The notes under the pieces: model-generated | Told to the model about the DNA's origin: nothing | Seen by the model: the letters and a program-made list of their open reading frames with translations, nothing else | The model's database searches: none | Assembly: GCA_020631035.1 (NCBI GenBank) | Contig: JAHDIA010000242.1 | Span: 2,467-8,401, forward strand | DNA: 5,935 bases | Source of the DNA: Chitinophagales bacterium | GTDB taxonomy: Bacteria; Bacteroidota; Bacteroidia; Chitinophagales; UBA2359 | Reading direction: 5' to 3' | Translations under genes and position numbers: made by a program | Shown: one piece after another, positions 1-5,935 of the stretch | How the letters are laid out: the number at the start of each line of letters is the position of its first letter | Position numbering within the stretch: the first letter of the stretch is position 1

Positions 1-165
1 ACACGAAACACAAAAAAACGCAGGGGCAGGTTTTATGCCTGCCCGAACACGAAACACAAAAAAACGCAGGGGCAGGTTTTATGCCTGCCCGAACACGAAA
101 CGCAAAAAAACGTAGGGGCAGGTTTTATGCCTGCCCGAACACGAAACACAAAAAAACGCAGGGGC
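1..165. repeat. Tandem array of a 46-bp hairpin-bearing intergenic repeat (3 full + 1 partial copy)
   Basis: Copies lie at 1-46, 47-92, 93-138 and a truncated fourth at 139-165. Copies 1 and 2 are identical; copy 3 differs at two bases (102 and 113). Each full copy contains a 7-bp stem GGGCAGG / CCTGCCC around the loop TTTTATG (first copy 24-30 and 38-44), preceded by an A-run, so each unit could fold as a small hairpin. The array touches the left edge and may extend further. The unit length is not a multiple of three, so this is not a protein repeat. On the minus strand the hairpin reads RAGIKPAPT in one frame, a peptide I recall from many doubtful short ORFs; this points to a dispersed REP-like element. 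Function unknown; it could be a terminator or mRNA-end structure for a gene to the left. Confidence 0.9.
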
Positions 166-518
166 GCAAAACACCAAACAAGGCATGAAGCGGATGGAAA
201 AAAAAGAACCGACGCAGCATCCAAACATGCCACCTACGCCCGATAGGAGCTACATACCTTGTATGGCGGATAGCGGGGACACACCATGCAAACGAAGCCC
301 AAACGTTCCGTTCAAAATAGATACATCATCCAATTTGTCCTTAAAATTTCATTTTTGTTTAATCTGTTTCAAAACACCATTAGATATGGAAAAAATTAAG
401 TACAAATCTCACCTAAAACCTAAGTTTTTTGTAATTTAAGCTTTTGTTATACAAAACAAAAAACATCATATTTATTTTAATTCAATACCAAAACTTCCGA
501 TAAGCTAACCTGATACCC
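166..518. other. Gene-free leader upstream of the large secreted protein
   Basis: I find no convincing gene here. The first part (about 180-310) is richer in G and C than the rest and has a small dyad, CATAC-ctt-GTATG, at 253-265. The last 200 bases are strongly AT-rich, as expected for a promoter and 5' untranslated region in Bacteroidota. A short dyad TTTTGT-tat-ACAAAA lies at 442-456. Partial matches to the TAnnTTTG -7 element occur (for example TAAGTTTT at 421-428), but none has a TTTG at the expected upstream spacing, so I do not assign a promoter. No Shine-Dalgarno sequence is visible before the ATG at 519, which is usual for this phylum. Confidence 0.6.
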
Positions 519-3500
519 ATGACAAAAAAGCACTTACCCATTTTACTCAGTATTTTGATGACAATGGTGGCATCAATTACAACATTTTCTCAATCTTTGA
601 ATTTGAGTGAAAATGAGATTAAATTAGAATTAGATCACATCCTATTCAGTGGTGACGCTCGTGGCCATGCCCACCACCATCATCATCACACACATTTGGC
701 AGAAGGCAGTCAATTAATTGAAGTAGACACCAAAGACCAAAATCTAAATCTGTACTTTGATTTTGCAGAAGAAATAGACGATTTCACCTTTGAGTCATTA
801 CAAGAAAGTTTGCTTCCTGCCTTAGAAGAATACGGACTAAAACAGCTCAAAATATATCAAGCACAACAAGATGGTTCCTATCTAGACCTAGATGAAGTAT
901 TTGCCAGAAGTGCTTTTATACCTGAATTGCCAGATATGAGCAATGATGACCCTGCCAAAGACATCAAAGGGCCAAGCGAATCAGAACTAAAAAACATCAA
1001 TCCCCACTTTGCACAACCCAATACGAGTGGTTCATTAAGCGGCAAAACTGTATGGATCAGTCCTGGACACGGTTGGCTTTGGAACAGTGGCGCAAACAAT
1101 TTCCTAACCCAAAGAGGCAACACCAATGATATGGTTGAAGATTTTGGGTCAATTGAACACATCAATCAATATTTTATACAATATTTGACCAATGCAGGTG
1201 CCAATGTGTGGAGTGTCAGAGAAAGAGATATGAACACCAACGAAGTCATCATTGACGACAGCGATGGGGCTCCAACATATACAACAACAGGAGCTTGGTC
1301 TACCAGTAGTAGCACTGGTTACAATGGCACCAATTACCAATATGCATTTAGTTCTCCAACAGAAACGGCTTCTGCTACTTATACCCCCAATATACCCAAA
1401 GAAGGTTGGTATTGGATTTCTGCTTATTACCGCAATGGTGGCAACCGTTCAGTAGATGCCCAATACAAAGTCAATCACGCTGGTGGTGAAACCATTGTCA
1501 GTATCAATCAAGAAGTACATGGATTGACCTGGGTTTATTTGGGTCAATTTTATTTCGATCAAGGTACAGCAGGCAATGTCACCCTCATAAACGCAACTAC
1601 TGACCCTACTGCCAGTCAAGCCATTATTGCCGATGCCATTCGTTTTGGCGGTGGTGTTGGCGACCAGCCAGATTGTGCCAATCCTGGAGGTCCCGTAAGT
1701 GGTAGAGCAAGATTTGACGAATCTGCTAGACAATATTCCCATTTCCAAGGCTATTCTGTTTGTGAAGGTGACCCCAATATTCGTCCACATTATGCTGAGT
1801 GGGAATTGGCAAAGGGAACTGCAACAGAACAAGCCAATGCCGTTTATGTATCGCTTCACTCCAATGCATTTAATGGGTCTGCCAGAGGAACAGTAACCTA
1901 TATGTACAATGGAGTGGCTACCCCCAACAGTCAATTACTACGAAATTTGTTACAAGACGAAATAATGGCGGATATCCACGGATGTTGGGACGCCAATTGG
2001 CAAGACAGGGGAACCAATTCTGCCAACTTTGCAGAAGTACGTGAAGTGACCACTATGCCTGCTGCCCTCATCGAGTTGGCATTTCACGACAATGTCACCG
2101 ATGCACAAGCCTTAAAAGATCCCAACTTTAGGCATATGGCGGCTCGTTCTATGTATCGTGCCATCGTAAAGTTTTTCAATCAAAGAGATGGCAGCCCTAC
2201 CACCCTTGTTCCTGAGCCCCCAACACATCTACAAGCGGTCAACAGTGCCAATGGTGAAATTACCCTCAATTGGGAAGCTCCACAAGCAGACTGTTTTGAA
2301 ACAGATGCTCCTACAGGCTATACTTTGTATGTCAGTACACATGGTTATGGTTTTGCTGATGGTATTCCTGTAAGTGGTACCTCTCATACTTTAACGGGAT
2401 TGAATCCCAATACGACTTATTATTTCCAACTTAGTGCTACAAATGCAGGAGGTGAGTCCTTCCCTACTCCCACAGTTGCAGCTAGAACACCCAATGCTTG
2501 TGATGAAGTACCGATGTTGATTGTAGATGGTTTTGATCGCTTGGATCGTGCGGGCAATGTAGACCAATATGAAAGTTCGGCACTGGGAACAGTAGAACGT
2601 ACATTTATAGAAAGAATGAATGCCTATGATTATATGGTACAACATGCCAGAGGCATTGCCAGTTGTGGTATTCCCTTTGATGGCGCAAGCAATGATGCAG
2701 TGATTGCTGGAAACATTAGCTTGACCAATTACGAAGCAGTGGACTGGATTACAGGAGAAGAATCAACCGTTGATCGTTCTCTCGATGCAACAGAACAAAG
2801 CCTTGTACAAACCTTCTTAAATGGTGGGGGCAATCTGATTATCTCAGGAGCAGAAATTGGCTGGGACATTGGTCGAAGCAGTTCTGCCAATGCAGCAGTT
2901 TCTTTCTACAACAATTACCTCAAAGCCAGTTATGCGGGCGATGATGGAGGAACTTATAATTTTGCAGGAAGTGGCATATTTTCAGGTATCAATGGTAGTT
3001 TTGACGATGGAACCAATTGTGAATACAATTCTGAATTTCCCGACCGTTTGAATCCAAGCGGTGGTTCGACAGTTGTCCTTAATTATTCAGGTGGAACTGG
3101 AGATGGAGCGGCTGTTGCCTATAAAGGAGCCGATTTTGGTGTGGTCAATTTTGGATTCCCCTTAGAGACAGTCACCAATCCAGGTGTTAGAGATGCCTTG
3201 TTTTGTGCTGCTTTGGATTACCTAATGATTGAAGCACCAATATACATAGCTGCTTGTACTGACCCCGCAGCTTGTAACTACGATGCTATGGCCGATTGTG
3301 ACGATGGTTCCTGTATTTTACCAGATGGATGTACCAATATCAGTGCGTGTAATTACAATCCAACTGCCTTGTGTGACGATGGTTCGTGTATTTTACCAGA
3401 CGGATGTACAAATCCAACAGCTTGTAATTACAATGCCAGTGCTGTCTGTGATGATGGCTCATGTTTACTACCAGATGGATGTACCAATCCTCTAGCCTGC

Positions 3501-5075
3501 AATTATGATGCAAATGCCGCTTGTGATAATGGGACTTGTATCTTACCAGATGGATGTACTGACCCAACAGCCTGTAATTACAACCCTACAGCGCAATGTG
3601 ACAATGGAAGCTGTATTTTGCCAGATGGATGTACAGCTCCAACAGCTTGTAATTATGATCCAACAGCGCAATGTGATGATGGTTCATGTGTATTACCTGA
3701 TGGATGTACAAATCCAACAGCTTGTAACTATGCCCCAACAGCGCAATGTGACAATGGAAGCTGTATTTTGCCAGATGGCTGTACAGACCCAACGGCTTGT
3801 AACTATGATCCAACAGCTCAGTGCAATGATGGTTCGTGTATTTTACCAGATGGATGTACTGATCCAACGGCTTGTAATTACAATCCCAATGCGGTGTGTG
3901 ACAATGGTGCCTGTATCTTACCCGATGGGTGTACCAATCCTACTGCTTGTAATTATGCCCCAAGTGCTCAGTGTGACGACGGTTCGTGTATACTACCTGA
4001 TGGTTGTACTGATCCAACAGCTTGTAATTACAACCCAACAGCTCAATGCGACAATGGTTCCTGTGAATTGCCCGATGGTTGTACAGATGTAAACGCTTGT
4101 AATTATGATCCCAATGCTTTGTGTGATGACAGTTCTTGTGTATTCCCACCAGATGCAGGATTTACCCAATTAGCTGCCACCTATTGTACAAGTGACCCAA
4201 GTGTTGCACTAGTTCCCAATAGTTTAGGTGGGGTCTTTAGTGGACCTGGTGTATCGGGTACAAGCTTCAATCCTGGAGCAGTGGGAACTTTGGGTGTTCC
4301 CATCAATATACAACACATTACCAATAGCAATGGATGTATGGATACAGTCATTCAACAAACCGTGGTAAACAGTTGTGTCGATCCTGGTTTGACGCTTTCA
4401 CTTAGAGTCAATTTGGAAGGTGCTTATGATGTCACAACAGGAATGATGCACACCAAACTGAGACAACAAAACTTGATTCCTTTGGTCCATCCCTACAGTC
4501 TATCTCCTTGGAACCATCCAGGTGTGGAAAGTGTGGCGGCACCTAGTTTGTTTCCTAGCAATGCCGTTGATTGGATATTGGTCGAGATGCGTACAGGGAC
4601 ACCGAGTTTGAGTGGTAGTCCTACGACAACTTTGGTGGAGAGTGTTGTGGGTATTTTGTTGTCTAATGGCGATGTGGTTGCGACTGATGGAGTCTCTCCC
4701 CTGACCTTTAACCAATTGGGCATTGGAGCCAATTACCACATTTTGGTGAGACACCGCAACCATATGGACATCATCAGCAATACTACTGTGACGGGGGCAG
4801 CCAATATGGTATTTGATTTTATCAGCACCAATAATGCATTGGGTACGGCGCAACTAAAACTCATTGCTGGACAGTATTGGATGCACGCAGCTGACTACAC
4901 CATAGATGGTATGATTCAAAATACCGATTACAATGTCTGGAAAGACAAACCTGCCACCCTCAATGTCTATAAAATAGAAGATGGCAATATGGATGGAACC
5001 GTCCAAGCCACCGATTATGATATTTGGCATCCCAATAAAGCCAAAATGGGTCCTGCCGAAGTGGCATTGCCTTAA
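519..5075 (+). CDS. Secreted multidomain N-acetylmuramoyl-L-alanine amidase with golvesin-like insert, FN3, Cys-rich repeats and dockerin-like C-terminus
   Basis: Complete 1518-residue ORF. Residues 1-24 form a Sec signal peptide (KK, hydrophobic core, likely cleavage TFS|QS), which supports this start. Residues 25-170 are unrecognised, with a His cluster at 50-59. Residues 176-556 are an Amidase_3-type zinc amidase, a family that cuts the MurNAc-L-Ala bond of peptidoglycan: zinc ligands H184 (SPGHG), E213 and H447 (SLHSNA) and catalytic E519 (ALIEL) are all present, so activity is plausible. Residues 243-378, between E213 and H447, look like a golvesin C-terminal-like beta-sandwich (GWYWISAYY, LGQFYF, IADAIRF). 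Then come FN3 (565-658), a Rossmann/GATase-like domain (661-905), twelve 25-residue four-Cys repeats (913-1212), an Ig-like module (1213-1287) and a C-terminal region with two D-rich dockerin-like loops (about 1456-1506). No typical T9SS sorting domain is evident. A similar amidase/golvesin arrangement occurs, as I recall, in Bacteroidota proteins often labelled xanthan lyase. A surface or extracellular location is inferred; the substrate is unproven. Confidence 0.9.
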   Translation: MTKKHLPILLSILMTMVASITTFSQSLNLSENEIKLELDHILFSGDARGHAHHHHHHTHLAEGSQLIEVDTKDQNLNLYFDFAEEIDDFTFESLQESLLPALEEYGLKQLKIYQAQQDGSYLDLDEVFARSAFIPELPDMSNDDPAKDIKGPSESELKNINPHFAQPNTSGSLSGKTVWISPGHGWLWNSGANNFLTQRGNTNDMVEDFGSIEHINQYFIQYLTNAGANVWSVRERDMNTNEVIIDDSDGAPTYTTTGAWSTSSSTGYNGTNYQYAFSSPTETASATYTPNIPKEGWYWISAYYRNGGNRSVDAQYKVNHAGGETIVSINQEVHGLTWVYLGQFYFDQGTAGNVTLINATTDPTASQAIIADAIRFGGGVGDQPDCANPGGPVSGRARFDESARQYSHFQGYSVCEGDPNIRPHYAEWELAKGTATEQANAVYVSLHSNAFNGSARGTVTYMYNGVATPNSQLLRNLLQDEIMADIHGCWDANWQDRGTNSANFAEVREVTTMPAALIELAFHDNVTDAQALKDPNFRHMAARSMYRAIVKFFNQRDGSPTTLVPEPPTHLQAVNSANGEITLNWEAPQADCFETDAPTGYTLYVSTHGYGFADGIPVSGTSHTLTGLNPNTTYYFQLSATNAGGESFPTPTVAARTPNACDEVPMLIVDGFDRLDRAGNVDQYESSALGTVERTFIERMNAYDYMVQHARGIASCGIPFDGASNDAVIAGNISLTNYEAVDWITGEESTVDRSLDATEQSLVQTFLNGGGNLIISGAEIGWDIGRSSSANAAVSFYNNYLKASYAGDDGGTYNFAGSGIFSGINGSFDDGTNCEYNSEFPDRLNPSGGSTVVLNYSGGTGDGAAVAYKGADFGVVNFGFPLETVTNPGVRDALFCAALDYLMIEAPIYIAACTDPAACNYDAMADCDDGSCILPDGCTNISACNYNPTALCDDGSCILPDGCTNPTACNYNASAVCDDGSCLLPDGCTNPLACNYDANAACDNGTCILPDGCTDPTACNYNPTAQCDNGSCILPDGCTAPTACNYDPTAQCDDGSCVLPDGCTNPTACNYAPTAQCDNGSCILPDGCTDPTACNYDPTAQCNDGSCILPDGCTDPTACNYNPNAVCDNGACILPDGCTNPTACNYAPSAQCDDGSCILPDGCTDPTACNYNPTAQCDNGSCELPDGCTDVNACNYDPNALCDDSSCVFPPDAGFTQLAATYCTSDPSVALVPNSLGGVFSGPGVSGTSFNPGAVGTLGVPINIQHITNSNGCMDTVIQQTVVNSCVDPGLTLSLRVNLEGAYDVTTGMMHTKLRQQNLIPLVHPYSLSPWNHPGVESVAAPSLFPSNAVDWILVEMRTGTPSLSGSPTTTLVESVVGILLSNGDVVATDGVSPLTFNQLGIGANYHILVRHRNHMDIISNTTVTGAANMVFDFISTNNALGTAQLKLIAGQYWMHAADYTIDGMIQNTDYNVWKDKPATLNVYKIEDGNMDGTVQATDYDIWHPNKAKMGPAEVALP
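3255..4154 (+). repeat. Twelve in-frame 75-bp repeats encoding a four-cysteine 25-residue module
   Basis: Exactly 12 units of 75 bp run without gaps, encoding residues 913-1212 of the amidase protein. In every unit Cys is at positions 1, 7, 15 and 20 (48 in all), with A6, N8, Y9 and A13 also invariant; the common ending is CILPDG. Position 16-17 is DD, DN or ND, and position 10-11 is usually NP, DP or AP. DNA identity between neighbours is high but third positions vary, so protein sequence is conserved beyond recent copying. Even cysteine numbers in an exported protein suggest disulfide-stabilised small modules acting as a stalk or spacer; the acidic D/N clusters could bind calcium. Related repeats are common in large Bacteroidota surface proteins, but I know of no established function. 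Confidence 0.95.
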
Positions 5076-5127
5076 TAAATCAAAAATTCCCATCAAGCCA
5101 ATTGGCTTGATGGGAATTTTTGATTTA
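5076..5127 (+). terminator. Perfect 52-nt palindrome, intrinsic terminator after the amidase gene
   Basis: Every base from 5076 to 5101 pairs with its partner from 5127 back to 5102. The GC core is CCCATCAAGCC / GGCTTGATGGG, flanked by AAAAATT on the left and AATTTTT on the right, so a hairpin followed by a U-run forms in RNA from either strand. It begins one base after the TAA of the amidase gene. It should end that transcript and insulate msrA downstream. The symmetry means it could also stop minus-strand transcription. Confidence 0.9.
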
Positions 5128-5160
5128 AGAAAAATGTCTCCCCAAAAACCTTTTCTTGTG

Positions 5161-5168
5161 TATCTTTG
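5161..5168 (+). promoter_or_regulatory. Candidate Bacteroidota -7 element (TATCTTTG)
   Basis: TATCTTTG matches the Bacteroidota -7 consensus TAnnTTTG exactly and lies 34 bases after the terminator palindrome. No TTTG is seen at the usual -33 spacing, so support is partial. If used, it would give msrA a 5' leader of about 165 bases. Confidence 0.4.
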
Positions 5169-5261
5169 GAGCAAATGTTATCAAAATATTAATTTAAAAA
5201 ACAATTGGCGATTCTTTCCCATTTTAACCATGTTGAAACAAAACAAAAAGCATGTTAAAAA

Positions 5262-5292
5262 ATTGTTTTTTAATTTTATCATTGGTACTTTG
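5262..5292 (+). promoter_or_regulatory. Alternative candidate promoter for msrA
   Basis: ATTG (5262-5265) and TTTG (5289-5292) are 23 bases apart, the separation expected between the two TTTG blocks of the Bacteroidota promoter (TTTG-N19-TAnnTTTG). The TA (5286-5287) is one base closer to the second block than in the consensus. Transcription would start about 40-45 bases before the msrA ATG, a more ordinary leader than that from the 5161 element. Weak evidence. Confidence 0.3.
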
Positions 5293-5341
5293 CCATATTT
5301 CTTGTGCCCAAATACCCAATACTACAAATACAAAAAAATTT

Positions 5342-5935
5342 ATGGACGATTTTAGTAAAAAAGCAGGAATGGAAGTAGCTACTTTTGGAGCGGGTTGTTT
5401 CTGGTGTGTCGAGGCCATTTTCCAAGAATTAAAAGGAGTTAAGTCTGTCGTTTCTGGTTATACTGGCGGACAAGTTGACAATCCAAGCTACAAAGCGGTT
5501 TGTGGTGGAGAAACAGGTCATGCAGAAGTAGCCCAAATCACTTTTGATCCCAATGTCATCTCTTATGAAACATTGTTAAAAGTATTTTGGACGATCCACG
5601 ACCCAACCACCCTCAACCGTCAAGGCAATGATGTAGGCACCCAATACCGTTCCGCTGTTTATTACCACAGCGATGAACAAAAAGCCATTGCAGAAAAATC
5701 AAAAACAGAATTTGCCCCAACATTGTGGGATGATGCCATCGTAACGGAAATCAGTCCTTTGGGTACTTTTTACGATGCTGAAGCATACCATCAAAACTAC
5801 TACAATCTCAACCCCAATCAGGGATATTGTTTGGCAGTCATCAATCCTAAAGTACAGAAATTTAGAAAAAAGTTTGCTCTTAAAGTAACCCAAAACAAAA
5901 AAAACAAAAAAATCCCCAACGGCTATAGCCGTTGG
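5342..5935 (+). CDS. msrA: Peptide methionine sulfoxide reductase MsrA (stop codon not in window)
   Basis: Reduces the S-epimer of methionine sulfoxide, free or in proteins, using thioredoxin; most likely cytoplasmic, as no signal peptide is visible. The frame runs 198 codons to the window edge. The signature GCFWC holds nucleophile C19 and a second cysteine C22; other conserved active-site residues are Y40 (SGYTGG), E62 (GHAEVAQ), D97 and Y102 (GNDVGTQYRS). C163 in NPNQGYC is the probable resolving cysteine. The family domain ends near residue 180 (KFRKKF). The last 18 or so codons are Lys/Asn-rich and then translate a palindrome, which looks like terminator DNA rather than protein. TAA triplets sit in the other two frames at 5881-5883 and 5886-5888. 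The ATG at 5342 is the first in frame; M10 at 5369 is an alternative start. Confidence 0.95.
   Translation, partial: MDDFSKKAGMEVATFGAGCFWCVEAIFQELKGVKSVVSGYTGGQVDNPSYKAVCGGETGHAEVAQITFDPNVISYETLLKVFWTIHDPTTLNRQGNDVGTQYRSAVYYHSDEQKAIAEKSKTEFAPTLWDDAIVTEISPLGTFYDAEAYHQNYYNLNPNQGYCLAVINPKVQKFRKKFALKVTQNKKNKKIPNGYSRW
5906..5935 (+). terminator. Left part of a terminator-like palindrome at the window edge
   Basis: Bases 5916-5935 form a perfect 20-nt palindrome, CCAACGGCTATAGCCGTTGG, preceded by the A-run 5906-5912 and TCC. By analogy with the 5076-5127 palindrome, the DNA just outside the window should continue GG-A and then a T-run, completing an intrinsic terminator for msrA. The right flank is not visible, so the T-run is a prediction. 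Confidence 0.7.

Noticed and set aside
1..165. Possible CRISPR array
   Set aside because: The 46-bp copies abut directly with no unique spacers, and no cas gene is present.
33..233. 66-codon minus-strand frame containing RAGIKPAPT and Cys/Phe-rich stretches
   Set aside because: It is a translation of the 46-bp hairpin repeats; each copy is read in a different frame because 46 is not a multiple of three.
185..439. 84-codon ATG frame on the plus strand between the repeat array and the amidase gene
   Set aside because: It starts at the edge of repeat DNA, has no recognisable domain or hydrophobic pattern, no promoter or ribosome site, and its composition changes abruptly midway with the AT-rich leader.
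666..695. Engineered His-tag or vector sequence
   Set aside because: The run is interrupted (A and T residues), uses mixed codons, sits inside a native-looking exported protein, and no vector-like sequence flanks it.
3283..4149. Several long plus- and minus-strand frames across the cysteine-repeat region
   Set aside because: They are shadow frames kept open by the 75-bp periodicity; their Met/Val/Gln- or His/Tyr-rich products are out-of-frame readings of the same repeat.
5230..5355. 41-codon ATG frame with a short hydrophobic stretch ending just inside msrA
   Set aside because: It lies in the AT-rich promoter/leader region, overlaps msrA by 14 bases out of frame, and has no ribosome site or recognisable family; likely chance.
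5699..5893. 64-codon minus-strand frame opposite msrA
   Set aside because: It lies fully antisense to the clear MsrA coding sequence, with no supporting signals.

Overview
The window looks like chromosomal DNA of a marine-type member of the Bacteroidota, perhaps near the Saprospiria. The clues are AT-rich intergenic DNA, no clear Shine-Dalgarno sequences, a TAnnTTTG-type -7 promoter element, and a very large secreted protein carrying the Cys-rich 'CNY...CDDGSC' repeats and Ig-like modules common in this phylum. The genus is inferred from style, not shown by a marker gene.

Layout. Positions 1-165 hold 3.6 tandem copies of a 46-bp hairpin-bearing repeat that abuts the left edge. Positions 166-518 hold no convincing gene; this leader becomes very AT-rich before the main gene. 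Positions 519-5075 (+) encode one complete 1518-residue secreted modular protein. Its parts, in order, are a signal peptide, an uncharacterised His-rich N-terminal region, a zinc-dependent N-acetylmuramoyl-L-alanine amidase (Amidase_3 type) interrupted by a golvesin-like beta-sandwich domain, a fibronectin type III domain, a Rossmann/GATase-like domain, twelve 25-residue four-cysteine repeats, an Ig-like module, and a C-terminal region ending in two dockerin-like calcium-loop motifs. A perfect 52-nt palindrome (terminator) starts one base after its stop codon. Positions 5342-5935 (+) encode MsrA, methionine sulfoxide reductase A. All catalytic residues are present, but its frame is still open at the window edge and runs into the left part of a second terminator-like palindrome.

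The two genes are probably separate transcription units: a strong terminator lies between them and promoter-like elements lie in the gap. No functional link is evident. The large protein is best read as an extracellular or cell-surface enzyme acting on peptidoglycan, with accessory binding and spacer domains. MsrA is a general oxidative-damage repair enzyme. The most interesting material is the domain insertion inside the amidase, the regular cysteine-repeat array with its higher-order two-unit pattern, the unusual C-terminus without a recognisable T9SS sorting domain, and the missing msrA stop codon.
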